Assembly: GCA_965229685.1 (NCBI GenBank)
Contig: OZ245920.1
Coordinates: 682,001-746,000 of the forward strand
Direction: 5' to 3'
DNA from: Pacificispira sp033344895
Lineage (GTDB): Bacteria; Pseudomonadota; Alphaproteobacteria; UBA8366; Aestuariispiraceae
DNA: 64,000 nucleotides
Positions 19,656 through 28,595 of this stretch are shown piece by piece (positions within the stretch are counted from its first letter, which is position 1; each line of letters begins with the position of its first letter). The notes beneath the pieces were generated by a model. That model saw nothing but the letters and a program-made list of their open reading frames with translations. It had not been told where the DNA came from and ran no database searches. A program made the position numbers and the translations under genes.

Positions 19656-20216
19656 ATGCGGCGCGTGTCGGCACTGCTGATTTCGGCCATTTTTGTGATT
19701 TCAACGGCGGCACCTGCGTCCGCCCAGACCATGCTATTGCCAGTGCTGGATGTGGTCGGGTCCGATGGACCCGGCTCCGACGACAGCCGGATGCTGGTCG
19801 ATGAGCTGTTGGTTTTGCTGCAATACGACCGCCTGACGGAACGGATTATTGACCGTACCGCGACCGAAATCGTTCGCAGTGTCCGGGTCGCCAACCCAAG
19901 CATGACCGACGCCGAGGCTCAGGCGGTCCGTCAATTGTTCGAAGATGCCGTACGGCGCAGCGCGCCCGACCTGACACAGATTTCCCGGGCCATGCTGTTG
20001 CGCCACTATTCCGAGGCGGAACTGCGCGATCTGGTTGCCTTCTACCGGACGCCGACAGGCCAGAAGTCGATCCGGCTGACCCCGGAACTGACCGGCGCGA
20101 TCGCGTCGAGGGCGACGGATGCCGTCGGCCGCACCGTCCCGCCGATCGTCGATGCCCTGTCGGCGCGCCTGCGTGCCGCCGGCTACAAGAGCCCGGATTT
20201 CAAATCCATCCAATAG
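19656..20216 (+). CDS. Secreted DUF2059 family protein (copy 1)
   Basis: 186 residues from the ATG with GGGGA upstream; a GTG at 19644 is also in frame. Signal peptide MRRVSALLISAIFVISTAAPASA. The mature part carries a DUF2059 domain at about 95-165 (MLLRHYSEAELRDLVAFYRTP then GQKS). This periplasmic domain has no assigned activity. The next gene encodes a paralogue with the same layout. Confidence 0.78.
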   Translation: MRRVSALLISAIFVISTAAPASAQTMLLPVLDVVGSDGPGSDDSRMLVDELLVLLQYDRLTERIIDRTATEIVRSVRVANPSMTDAEAQAVRQLFEDAVRRSAPDLTQISRAMLLRHYSEAELRDLVAFYRTPTGQKSIRLTPELTGAIASRATDAVGRTVPPIVDALSARLRAAGYKSPDFKSIQ

Positions 20217-20306
20217 CGCGACGGAACGGAACGAATAGCGCTCCAGAGTTGAAACGAGTTCCGCATCGCGTCTACGATGGCGCCATACCAATCTGGGGAA
20301 GGGCTG

Positions 20307-20828
20307 ATGGGAATTTTGCGAGTTTGTCTGATAGGAACCCTAGCGGTTCTGGCTGTTGTTCAGGTCCATGGAGCGACCGTTCGGGACGCTGCAGCGCAGA
20401 CACACCCCGAACAGGTCGTTCTGGTCGACAAGCTGATGGCGATGATGTCTCTCGATCAGGTCATGGCGCAGGTCGCCGGCGCGACCACCGAGTCAATCGT
20501 AGCAGAGGTGCGACGCGTCAATCCGCGCATGACGGATGCCGATGCGAACACGGTTTATAAGCTGTTCTACGATGCGATGATGGGCATGTCGGAGGAATCC
20601 ATCGCCCTGTCGCGAAAAATCTTCCTGCGGCACTACACCGCCGAGGATCTGAAGGTGATGATCGCCTTCTACGAGACTCCGACGGGACGCAAGTCGATCG
20701 AGCTGATGCCGCAGATCATTCAGGAAGTGACCGTCGCCACGCAGGACATGCTGGGCCGCCGTATTCCGCCAATTGTCGAGGCACTGAAGAAGCGGTTGGA
20801 GGCGGCCGGGTATCAAATTCCAGCCTGA
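20307..20828 (+). CDS. Secreted DUF2059 family protein (copy 2)
   Basis: 173 residues. The start at ATG 20307 has GGGAAGGG upstream and gives a signal peptide ending near DAAAQ. DUF2059 region FLRHYTAEDLKVMIAFYETP then GRKS. The two proteins share the order helical region, TESIV/TEIVRS, NPxMTDA, DUF2059 and IPPIV/VPPIV...L-AAGY, so they arose by tandem duplication. Copy 1 has an extra stretch before the first helix. Function unknown. Confidence 0.78.
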   Translation: MGILRVCLIGTLAVLAVVQVHGATVRDAAAQTHPEQVVLVDKLMAMMSLDQVMAQVAGATTESIVAEVRRVNPRMTDADANTVYKLFYDAMMGMSEESIALSRKIFLRHYTAEDLKVMIAFYETPTGRKSIELMPQIIQEVTVATQDMLGRRIPPIVEALKKRLEAAGYQIPA

Positions 20829-20831
20829 CCG

Positions 20832-20847
20832 GCGCCCGTTCGGGCGC
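20832..20847. terminator. Compact hairpin between convergent genes
   Basis: GCGCCC and GGGCGC (6 bp) around a GTTC loop, filling the 19-base gap between the DUF2059 gene and the aminotransferase gene. It has no T-tract. The position fits a shared transcription stop. Confidence 0.5.
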
Positions 20848-21702
20848 TCACGCCGCTGCGGCGCGGGCCAGTTCGATATAGAGGCTGCGCAGCTTGGACG
20901 CGACCGGTCCGGGAACGCCGTTGCCCAGGATGCGGTCGTCGATCTTGACCACCGGCATGACAAAACTGGACGCGGAGGTGATGAAGGCCTCGGCGGCCTC
21001 ATAGGCTTCTTCCGGCGTGAAGGCGCGCTCCTCGACCTTGAGGCCCTCGCGCTCGGCGATCGCCAGGACGGCGCGGCGTGTGATGCCGTGCAGGATCTCG
21101 TTGCCTAGGCTGCGGGTCACGATGGTGCCGTCCATCGTGACAATGAAGGCATTGTTGGAACTGCCTTCGGTGACGTATCCGTCCTCAATCAGCCAGGCGT
21201 CGTTCGCGCCGGCATCCAGGGCCGCCATCTTGGCGAGACTCGGCGCCAGCAGCTGCACCGTCTTGATGTCGCGTCGGCCCCAGCGAATATCCGGCACGGT
21301 TACGACGGCAATCCCCTTTTGCGCGGCCGGCACGTCGCAGACGGCTCGGGCCTGGGTGAACATCACAAGGCTCGGCTTGGCGTCCTTGGGGAAGGCGAAG
21401 TCGCGGTCGGCGGCGCCGCGCGTGATCTGCCAGTAGACAATGCCTTCGTCGAGGTCGTTCCGCGCGATGATTTCGTGCTGAATCGCCAAAAGTTCTTCGG
21501 GACTGCACGGCCACGCCATCTTTAGCTCTTTCAGGGAGCGTTCCAGCCGCGCGATGTGGGCAGCATTGTCGACCAGCTTGCCGCCGATCACGGACGACAC
21601 CTCGTAGACCCCGTCCGCGAACAGGAAACCACGGTCGAAAACCGAGATCTTCGCATCTTCTTCAGGAAGATATTCGCCGTTAACGTAGACGATGCGCGAC
21701 AT
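20848..21702 (-). CDS. D-amino-acid transaminase (class IV PLP aminotransferase)
   Basis: 284 residues, fold-type IV, close in length and motifs to D-alanine transaminase. PLP lysine probably Lys147 in DIKTVQLL; the phosphate-binding EGSSNNAFIV and G(I)TRRAV segments are present, as is the N-terminal FDRGFLFADGVYE. It interconverts D-amino acids and 2-keto acids, supplying D-Glu/D-Ala for peptidoglycan or degrading D-amino acids. Branched-chain aminotransferase or aminodeoxychorismate lyase is less likely from the N-terminal motif. The GGGAGAAG ribosome site and ATG are locked in a 12-bp hairpin (separate entry). Confidence 0.88.
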   Translation of the reverse strand: MSRIVYVNGEYLPEEDAKISVFDRGFLFADGVYEVSSVIGGKLVDNAAHIARLERSLKELKMAWPCSPEELLAIQHEIIARNDLDEGIVYWQITRGAADRDFAFPKDAKPSLVMFTQARAVCDVPAAQKGIAVVTVPDIRWGRRDIKTVQLLAPSLAKMAALDAGANDAWLIEDGYVTEGSSNNAFIVTMDGTIVTRSLGNEILHGITRRAVLAIAEREGLKVEERAFTPEEAYEAAEAFITSASSFVMPVVKIDDRILGNGVPGPVASKLRSLYIELARAAAA

Positions 21703-21753
21703 GGACTTCTCCCTCAGGCTGGAAATGCCGAGTTCTTACACGAGAAGTCCATG
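21700..21753 (-). promoter_or_regulatory. 12-bp leader hairpin covering ribosome site and start codon of the aminotransferase
   Basis: 21742-21753 and 21700-21711 form a perfect 12-bp inverted repeat with a 30-base loop. On the minus-strand mRNA the 3' arm consists of the Shine-Dalgarno (GAGAAG) and the ATG of the aminotransferase, so folding would block initiation directly. The 5' arm begins with its own ATG of a short reading frame. Confidence 0.65.
21714..21752 (-). CDS. Possible 12-residue leader peptide
   Basis: An ATG inside the 5' arm of the hairpin opens a frame for MDFSCKNSAFPA, ending with TGA just before the aminotransferase ribosome site. A ribosome translating it would melt the 5' arm and free the downstream start. 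It has no Shine-Dalgarno, so it would have to be leaderless or inefficient. It may be coincidental. Confidence 0.3.
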   Translation of the reverse strand: MDFSCKNSAFPA

Positions 21754-21792
21754 GCGGGAAATACCGCGATACAATCCGTTGCGGATCAGCGC

Positions 21793-22026
21793 CTATTCCG
21801 TCGTCGCGGTCGCGGTGACCGATTTGGTATCGGCGTCGCCGGTGTCGGACATGCGCTCGGAATTCTCTTCCAGCGCTTCGCGGGTTCGGTCCTGAATGGC
21901 CTGTGTGGTGACCTGAGAAATCGCCGGGGTGACCGATTGCGTCACCAGGGCATTCTGGGCAATGGCCGGTGCGGCCAAGCTGCCCGATAGGGTCAGTGCT
22001 GTCGTAAGAAGTGCGAACCGTTTCAT
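21793..22026 (-). CDS. Small secreted protein of unknown function
   Basis: 77 residues with a textbook signal peptide (MKRFALLTTALTLSGSLAAPAIA-Q). The mature 54 residues are rich in T, S, A, Q and E with no cysteine and look disordered. The ATG is preceded at the ideal distance by AAGGAGGT, one of the strongest ribosome sites in the window, which argues that it is expressed. I do not recognise the family. Confidence 0.7.
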   Translation of the reverse strand: MKRFALLTTALTLSGSLAAPAIAQNALVTQSVTPAISQVTTQAIQDRTREALEENSERMSDTGDADTKSVTATATTE

Positions 22027-22275
22027 GTTCAACCTCCTTGGGTCGAGGGTTCAATCCTACTCCTACTCTAGCAAGTGGGGCGTACGCATGGGGATTCAAT
22101 GGTGCCATCAGGCGCACGGGTATGCAGTCAGCGGGAACACCTGAACTATAGGTAGAGTAAAATGCATGGGCGTCAATCAATTAGAGAAAAGCATTTGAAC
22201 TAAAGTTCTGCGTAATTTTTTATTAAGGAAGTTGCGGCATTTCTTCATCAGACGACCTCAATGGAGACCGCAAAT

Positions 22276-23622
22276 ATGGACGCAATGGCGCTCGATATCC
22301 GAACGATGGCTATCATGGCGGCGCTGACCAGCGTCCTGCAGGCAGCCGCCCTGGTGACACTATGGCGCGCGGCGCCCCATGCGAAGGGCCCCAGGGAATG
22401 GGCTTTGGGCGCCAGCATGCTGGCGGCAGGGATGCTTCTGATATCCTTCCGGCATCTGGTACCGGACTGGGTGTCGGTGATTCTTGCGAATGCCTTGATC
22501 GTTGCGGCCCACGGCGCCTATCTGGCGGGAATCAACCGCTATCAGGAGCAGAAGCTGGACACCCTGCTGATTGGCAGCGGCCTCGTCGTGACAATCGCGA
22601 CATTCTGTTTCTTCACCTATGTCGACAACAACGTTTCCGCGCGGATCGTTGTCATCTCGATTGTCATCGCATTGCTATCCGCTGTCGCCGCGGTTCGGTT
22701 GGTTCGCGGGACCGTCGCACAGATGTCCTCCGCCGAATGGCTGGTTCTGTTCATGCTGGTCGCCCATGTCCTGTTTCACAGTGCGCGGGGGGCCTATACG
22801 TACTTTCAGGACCAGGGCATCGCGGACTTCATGCAGGCGTCGATCGTACACGGCGCCGCTTTCGCCGATATTGTGATCTTCAGCTTCGTCGCCGGACTGG
22901 GATTTTCGATCATGACCGTCGTCCGCATCAACCGTCGACTGGAGGAGGAATTGGACTCCCGGACGACCCTTCTGTCTGTGATCGCCCATGACGTCCGAAG
23001 CCCGTTCACGGCCCTGGTAGGTTTGACGAACATGGTTTCCCGCAGTCTGGAGAGTGGAGATACGAACGAGGCGCGGATCCTGACCGGCAAGGTTTCCCGG
23101 GCAGCCTCCGACACGCTGACCCTGATCGAGGACCTGCTGGTGTGGAGCAAGGAGGAGTTCAACGCCTCCAGCCGGGTCGCGTCCCGGATCGATCTGCACG
23201 ATCTCATGGAGCGGACGGTTCGCCTGTTTGACGACCCCGTGATCGAGAAACGCCTGGATATCAGGCTCAATTCGGAGCAGTCGGTCCTGTATCAGTATGC
23301 CGATGAGGTTGAAATGGTGGTCCGCAACCTGATGTCGAACGCCATTCGGTACAGTCCGCAGGATGGAACGATATCCATCGAGTCGTCGCAGGCACGGGAC
23401 GGCACGGAGATACTGATATCGAATAGCCTGGATTCGCCGGACGACGGCGGCCCGGAGGCAGGTGATACCAGCCTTGCATCGGCGCGCAGGAAAGGCGGCG
23501 CGGGGATCGGTCTGCAATTGTGCCGGAAGCTTTGTGCGAAAGCCGGCCACAGTCTGCACCTGGAAAGAACGCCTCAAGGCGCCTTCGCCGCACGGTTCCT
23601 GGTACGGGAACTTCCCGCTTAG
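22276..23622 (+). CDS. Orphan membrane sensor histidine kinase
   Basis: 448 residues from ATG 22276 (GGAG seven bases before it; ATG 22261 is possible). The N-terminal 215 residues have about seven hydrophobic segments and no clear periplasmic domain, so it probably senses within the membrane. HisKA: phospho-acceptor His238 in SVIAHDVRSPF. ATPase: N-box NLMSNAIRYSP (351-361) and G2 loop GGAGIGLQLC (407-416). The usual DxGxG box is replaced by ISNSLDSPDDGG, so ATP binding is a variant. No response regulator adjoins it. Confidence 0.87.
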   Translation: MDAMALDIRTMAIMAALTSVLQAAALVTLWRAAPHAKGPREWALGASMLAAGMLLISFRHLVPDWVSVILANALIVAAHGAYLAGINRYQEQKLDTLLIGSGLVVTIATFCFFTYVDNNVSARIVVISIVIALLSAVAAVRLVRGTVAQMSSAEWLVLFMLVAHVLFHSARGAYTYFQDQGIADFMQASIVHGAAFADIVIFSFVAGLGFSIMTVVRINRRLEEELDSRTTLLSVIAHDVRSPFTALVGLTNMVSRSLESGDTNEARILTGKVSRAASDTLTLIEDLLVWSKEEFNASSRVASRIDLHDLMERTVRLFDDPVIEKRLDIRLNSEQSVLYQYADEVEMVVRNLMSNAIRYSPQDGTISIESSQARDGTEILISNSLDSPDDGGPEAGDTSLASARRKGGAGIGLQLCRKLCAKAGHSLHLERTPQGAFAARFLVRELPA

Positions 23623-23658
23623 GGGAGGGCGGCTGAGCCAACGGGTGCAGTGGACCGT

Positions 23659-24159
23659 TCAGGTCTCTTCTGGCGGGATACGGCGCTCCAGCATGATCTC
23701 GACAGGGCGAAAGTCGCGCTTCCGATAGGCTGCCGCAGCCCGGTCGTTGCCCGCCAGATGGTTGATCATCATCAGGGTTATTCCGATGGACCGGAAATGG
23801 GCTTCCGCATGGTCCAGCAGCTTGTCCAGCAATGCCGACCCGCGATGCGCGGGTTCAATCCAGAGGTCATAGACATATCCAACGACCCGGTTTTCCGGAT
23901 AGAGATAATGCCCGCCGAGGTCTTCGACGGCGCAGATCATCATGCCGGCCGCGCTTCCGGGCGCCGTTTCCGCCAGAATGATCAGGCCGTTGTTCTCCGC
24001 GACTTCCCTGGCGAGATAGAGCAGATGGGCTTCCGCACCGTCTGCCCCGGACTGTCGGCCCGGATGCAGGGCGTGCTCCAAATCGCACAGCCCTGCCATG
24101 AACCGGGTCAGGACCGCCTGGTCCTGAGGCATTACCGCTTCGCGAAGGGTGAAGGTCAC
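23659..24159 (-). CDS. GNAT family N-acetyltransferase
   Basis: 166 residues, a single GNAT domain. Acetyl-CoA motif A is VYDLWIEPAHRGSALLDKLLDHAE, with the Q/RxxGxG/A loop present as HRGSAL (diverged), and motif B follows at NDRAAAAYRKRDFRPVE. It begins with GTG, sharing GTGA with the stop of the upstream oxidoreductase gene, so the two are translationally coupled. The acceptor is unknown; the coupling suggests an aromatic amino-acid or keto-acid context. Confidence 0.85.
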   Translation of the reverse strand: MTFTLREAVMPQDQAVLTRFMAGLCDLEHALHPGRQSGADGAEAHLLYLAREVAENNGLIILAETAPGSAAGMMICAVEDLGGHYLYPENRVVGYVYDLWIEPAHRGSALLDKLLDHAEAHFRSIGITLMMINHLAGNDRAAAAYRKRDFRPVEIMLERRIPPEET

Positions 24160-27100
24160 TCCGCCGCTTCCGTCGCCGGGGCCGGCGAGGTTGACGGATT
24201 CCGGAAACGGGTCAGCAACTCGCCTTCCTGCTTCTTCGCCAGGGCGATATGCCGCTCCTTGACGTGGCCGTAGCCTCGGATCCGCTCCGGCACAGAGGCC
24301 AGTTCGATCGCGGTTTCGTAGTTCTTCGGCGACAGCTTGTCGAAGATCTCCGCCATCAACGTCTCGTAGTCGGCGATCAGGGCGCGTTCCGCCTTGCGTT
24401 CCTCCGAATATCCGAAGATGTCGAACGGCGTATTGCGCAGGCCCTTCAACTTGGCCAGCACCCCGAAGGCTTTCATCATCCAGGGCCCGTATTCTTTCTT
24501 CTTCAACTCGCCGGTATCCTGGTCGCGTTCCGCCAGGAGCGGCGGGGCCAGATGGAAGCGCAGCTTGAAGTCGCCTTCGAAGCGTTCCTTGACCGACCGC
24601 ATGAAGTCGCCAGACGTATAGAGGCGCGCGACCTCGTATTCGTCCTTGATCGCCAGTAGCTTGAAGTAGTACCGCGCGACCGCCCTCGCGAGGCGTCCAT
24701 CGGACTGGTTGAGGCGCCCTTCCGCCGTTACGGCCTGATCCACCAGATCCTTGTAGCGACGGGCATAGGCCTCGTTCTGGTAATCCTTCAGGAAGGCGAT
24801 CCGCTTGGCGACGATGTCTTCCAGCGTCGTGGCGAGTTCCGGAGTGTCGGCTGCCTTCGCCTTTTCCTCCGCCTTGCCGACAAGATTCAGGACGGCCTTC
24901 GGGTCATGCGCCATGCGACGACCCCAAAGGAAGGCCCGCTTGTTTGCCTCCACGGCGACGCCGTTCAGTTCGATGGCCTTTTCCAGAGCCTCACGGCTGA
25001 TCGGTACAAGGCCCATCTGGAAGGCGACACCCAGCATGAACGGATTGGTCGCGATACTGTCTCCCATCAGGGCCTCCGCGACCTTGGTGCCCGGCAGGAA
25101 ATGGGCCGCTTCCGGACCGACCTGGTCACGGATGATGCGTTCCATTTCTTCGGTCGGGAACTGCCAATCCGGGTTCTTGGTGAAAGCGCCGGTGATGGAT
25201 TCCTGCGTGTTGACGACGGCAACGGTCGATCCACGCTCCGCCTTCGCCATGGCGTCATGCCCGGATGCGACCACCATGTCGCAGCCCAGGATCACATCGG
25301 CCCCGCCGGCGGCGATCCGGACGGCCTTGATATCCTCCGGCTTGGCGGCGATGCGGATATGACTGGTCACCGGACCGCCCTTCTGCGCCAGGCCGGCCAT
25401 ATCCAGGACCGAACAGCCCTTGCCTTCCAGATGCGCCGCCATGCCCAGCAGCGCGCCGATGGTCACGACGCCCGTACCGCCGACACCGGTCAGAAGGATG
25501 TCCCAGGGACGCTCTGACGTTGTCGGAATCTTCGGCTCCGGCAGTGCCTCGAACAGGTCGGAGACACCGGCGGATTTCGCGGCGCCCGCATCCGCGCCCT
25601 TGCCCTTGCGCAGCTTGCCGCCATGCACGGTGACAAAGGACGGGCAGAAGCCATCGACGCAGGAGAAGTCCTTGTTGCAACTCGACTGATCGATCGCGCG
25701 CTTGCGACCGAATTCGGTTTCCTTGGGCACGACCGACAGACAGTTCGACTTGACCGAACAGTCGCCGCAACCCTCACAGACCAGCTCGTTGATGAAAGCG
25801 CGTTTGGCCGGGTCCGGGTAGAGGCCACGCTTGCGGCGGCGTCTTTTCTCCGCGGCACAGGTCTGGTCGTAGATGATCGCGGTGCAGCCGGGGACCTCCC
25901 GCAACTCCTTCTGCAGCTTTGGCAGTTCGCTGCGGTGATGGACGGTGGTTCCGGCCGGGAAATAGCCGGCCGTCGACGGATATTTTTCCGGCTCGTCGGA
26001 TACGACGATCAGGCGTTCGACATTCTCCGCCGCAACCTGCCGCGCCATGGTCGGCACGTCGATCGGCCCGTCATGCGGCTGACCGCCGGTCATGGCGACC
26101 GCATCGTTGAACAGAATCTTGTAGGTGACGTTTACCTTCGCGGCCACAGCGGCGCGGATCGCGAGCAGGCCGGAATGGAAGTAGGTCCCGTCGCCCAGGT
26201 TGACGAAGACATGCTTTTCCGACGTGAACGGTGCCTGACCGACCCAGGTCAGGCCTTCGCCGCCCATCTGGGTGAAGCTCTGCGTGTTGCGGTCCATCCA
26301 TAGTGCCATGTAGTGGCAGCCGATACCCGCCAGCGCGCGGCTGCCATCCGGCACCTTGGTCGACGTATTGTGCGGACAGCCGGAGCAGAAATAGGGCACA
26401 CGCTTGGTACCGCCCTTGGCTTCGGACAGCGACTTTTCCTTGGATTCCAGGAATCCAAGGCGGTTTCTGAAATGCTCGTTCGAATCCACGGTTGCGCTGC
26501 CGCCGGGCAGTTTCTTCAGGCGATCGACCAGCACGCGGGCAATCCCCGCCGGCGTCAGTTCGCCATAGGACGGCAGTTGCAGTTCGCGATTGTCGTTGAA
26601 CTTGCCGACAACGCGCGGGCGCACGTCTTCGCGCCAGTTGTAGAGCTGTTCCTTGAGCTGGTTTTCGATGACGGCGCGCTTTTCCTCAACGACCAGGATT
26701 TCCTCCAGGCCCTCGGCGAAATGGCGGATGCCTTCGCGTTCCAGCGGCCAGGGCATGCCGACCTTGTAGATCACGATGCCCAGCTTCTCGGCGAAGGCCT
26801 CGTCGATATGCAGATCTTCCAGCGCCTGCATGACGTCGAGATAGCTCTTGCCGGTGGTGACGATGCCCAGGCGGCGGTTCTTCCCGCCGATCACTTCGTA
26901 ATTCAGGTTGTTGGCGCGGGCGTAGGCCAGGGCGGCATAGAGGCGATACTTGTGAAGGCGCTCTTCCTCTTCCAGCGGCTGGTGGATCGAGGCGCGGATA
27001 TTCAGCCCGTCCGGCGGCATCTGGAAGTCTTCGGGCATCCTGCTGACGACCCGGTGCGGATCGACATAGACGGAGGCCGAGGTGTCGACCGTGTCCGCCA

Positions 27101-27707
27101 GGGTCTTGAAGGCAACCCAGACGCCGGCATACCGGGACATGGCCCAGCCGTGCAGGCCCATATCCAGGAATTCCTGAACATTCGCCGGGTGCAGGACCGG
27201 GATCATCGCATCCATGAACGCGTATTCGGTCTGGTGCGCCGTGGTGGAGGATTTGCAGGTATGGTCGTCACCGGCCAGGACCAGGACGCCGCCATTCTTC
27301 GAGGTGCCGGCCATGTTGGCATGGCGGAAAACATCGCCGGTCCGGTCGACGCCGGGGCCCTTTCCGTACCACATGGAGAAGACACCATCGACCTCGGCGC
27401 CCGGATAGAGGCCGACCTGCTGCGTTCCCCAGACCGCCGTCGCGGCCAGATCCTCGTTCACCCCGGGCTGGAAATGGATGTTGCTCTTTTCCAGGAATTT
27501 TCGCGCGCGCCAGAGCTGCTGGTCGAACCCGCCCAGAGGCGAACCGCGGTAGCCGGAAATGAAACAACCCGTGTTCAGCCCGGCGGCCTGGTCCCGTGCA
27601 CGCTGCATCAGCGGCAGCCGCACCAATGCCTGCGTTCCCGTCAGGAAGACGCGGCCTTCTTCCAGGGTGTACTTGTCGTCCAGGGAAACTTCAGCCAGCT
27701 CGGCCAT
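24156..27707 (-). CDS. Indolepyruvate ferredoxin oxidoreductase, fused subunits
   Basis: 1183 residues. It decarboxylates aryl-pyruvates to aryl-acetyl-CoA with reduction of ferredoxin. Order: pyrimidine-binding domain (N-terminal 400), ThDP-binding domain with CSGCPHNTS and the GDGTYFHSG Mg/ThDP loop (about 420-600), a ferredoxin-like insert with cysteines CEGCGDCSVKSNC then CVDGFC (about 640-700), and the gamma-type domain (GVGGTGVVTIGALLGMAA) followed by a long C-terminal extension. This fused form is typical of proteobacteria and actinobacteria that degrade aromatic amino acids. The start is at MAELAEVSL with GGAGAG upstream; the open frame runs 30 codons further without support. Confidence 0.95.
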   Translation of the reverse strand: MAELAEVSLDDKYTLEEGRVFLTGTQALVRLPLMQRARDQAAGLNTGCFISGYRGSPLGGFDQQLWRARKFLEKSNIHFQPGVNEDLAATAVWGTQQVGLYPGAEVDGVFSMWYGKGPGVDRTGDVFRHANMAGTSKNGGVLVLAGDDHTCKSSTTAHQTEYAFMDAMIPVLHPANVQEFLDMGLHGWAMSRYAGVWVAFKTLADTVDTSASVYVDPHRVVSRMPEDFQMPPDGLNIRASIHQPLEEEERLHKYRLYAALAYARANNLNYEVIGGKNRRLGIVTTGKSYLDVMQALEDLHIDEAFAEKLGIVIYKVGMPWPLEREGIRHFAEGLEEILVVEEKRAVIENQLKEQLYNWREDVRPRVVGKFNDNRELQLPSYGELTPAGIARVLVDRLKKLPGGSATVDSNEHFRNRLGFLESKEKSLSEAKGGTKRVPYFCSGCPHNTSTKVPDGSRALAGIGCHYMALWMDRNTQSFTQMGGEGLTWVGQAPFTSEKHVFVNLGDGTYFHSGLLAIRAAVAAKVNVTYKILFNDAVAMTGGQPHDGPIDVPTMARQVAAENVERLIVVSDEPEKYPSTAGYFPAGTTVHHRSELPKLQKELREVPGCTAIIYDQTCAAEKRRRRKRGLYPDPAKRAFINELVCEGCGDCSVKSNCLSVVPKETEFGRKRAIDQSSCNKDFSCVDGFCPSFVTVHGGKLRKGKGADAGAAKSAGVSDLFEALPEPKIPTTSERPWDILLTGVGGTGVVTIGALLGMAAHLEGKGCSVLDMAGLAQKGGPVTSHIRIAAKPEDIKAVRIAAGGADVILGCDMVVASGHDAMAKAERGSTVAVVNTQESITGAFTKNPDWQFPTEEMERIIRDQVGPEAAHFLPGTKVAEALMGDSIATNPFMLGVAFQMGLVPISREALEKAIELNGVAVEANKRAFLWGRRMAHDPKAVLNLVGKAEEKAKAADTPELATTLEDIVAKRIAFLKDYQNEAYARRYKDLVDQAVTAEGRLNQSDGRLARAVARYYFKLLAIKDEYEVARLYTSGDFMRSVKERFEGDFKLRFHLAPPLLAERDQDTGELKKKEYGPWMMKAFGVLAKLKGLRNTPFDIFGYSEERKAERALIADYETLMAEIFDKLSPKNYETAIELASVPERIRGYGHVKERHIALAKKQEGELLTRFRNPSTSPAPATEAAE

Positions 27708-27806
27708 TGTGCTTCTCTCCCAATAGCATCCCGGCATGCTTGTTTGTTTTGTTGAGTATGGTGCCGGTCGCAAACACCCACAAGGGCGGTGCGTCATGTG
27801 TCAGGA

Positions 27807-27833
27807 AAATAGGTTAGCATTGCTGACCTATTT
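27807..27833. promoter_or_regulatory. 27-base near-perfect palindrome between divergent IOR and dcd genes
   Basis: AAATAGGTTAGC and GCTGACCTATTT pair over 12 positions (one G-T) around ATT. T-runs flank it on both strands. In a divergent promoter region there is nothing upstream to terminate, so an operator for a dimeric regulator of the oxidoreductase is more likely than a terminator. TTGAAA abuts it on the minus strand, so it may overlap the promoter. Confidence 0.55.
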
Positions 27834-27923
27834 TTTCAACTGATATGCGATGCCGCTTGCTTTCCGTTGCCTTGCGGGCTCGAATCGCCGCGACATGCGC
27901 ATAACGGTCTTGAGGGAGCGGTC

Positions 27924-28487
27924 ATGAAACTGTCCGATCGCGATATTCTGAAACGAATCGAGGAACGGTCTATTGAGATCGATCCTGCGGAGAAGGTGCG
28001 TTTCGGGCCGGTCTCCATTGATCTGACGCTGGACAGCCGGTTTCTCTATTTCAAGCATGAGCAATTGTCGGTCATCGATGTCGACAAGGGGCTGGGCAAT
28101 CAGGACCCGATGGCGCAGTACGACGTGCCGGAAAATGAGGCCTTTATCCTGCAGCCCAAGGCCTTTGCGCTGGGGGCGACGAAGGAACGGGTGAAGATCC
28201 CGGACGACCTTGTCGGCTGGCTGGACGGGCGATCGAGCCTGGCGCGGATCGGCCTGATGGTTCACGCGACGGCACATACGCTGGAACCGGGTTGGAACGG
28301 CGTGATCACGCTGGAGTTCTTCAATGCCGGCAACATCGCCCTGGCACTGCGACCCGGCATGAGGGTCTGTGCCGTCAGCTTCGAGCCGCTGACCTCTCCG
28401 GCGCTGAATCCCTATGACCGGAAGGAGGGTGCGAAATACGTCAATCAGTCCGGTCCCGTGGCGAGTCGTGTCGGCAGCGACAGCTAG
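27924..28487 (+). CDS. dcd: dCTP deaminase
   Basis: 187 residues, trimeric dCTP deaminase of the dUTPase fold, making dUTP for thymidylate synthesis. The nucleotide-site motif GRSSLARIGL and catalytic-glutamate segment LEPGWNGVITLEFFN are intact. The start at MKLSDRDI has GGGAG upstream; an open upstream extension (from 27867) is not conserved. The DPMAQ... segment matches the monofunctional form, not the dCTP deaminase/dUTPase fusion of some archaea. Confidence 0.95.
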   Translation: MKLSDRDILKRIEERSIEIDPAEKVRFGPVSIDLTLDSRFLYFKHEQLSVIDVDKGLGNQDPMAQYDVPENEAFILQPKAFALGATKERVKIPDDLVGWLDGRSSLARIGLMVHATAHTLEPGWNGVITLEFFNAGNIALALRPGMRVCAVSFEPLTSPALNPYDRKEGAKYVNQSGPVASRVGSDS

Positions 28488-28595
28488 TCTCGCGGGTTCG
28501 CGACTGCGACGAGATTAGAGAGTGCACAGCAGGTCTGGAAACGCTATATCAGCGCCCGAAACTGCCTCGAAACACCGTCGGAAATCCATCTACCC

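Noticed and set aside
27807..27833. Intrinsic terminator for an unseen plus-strand transcript
   Set aside because: No gene upstream on the plus strand transcribes into it; kept as a likely operator instead.
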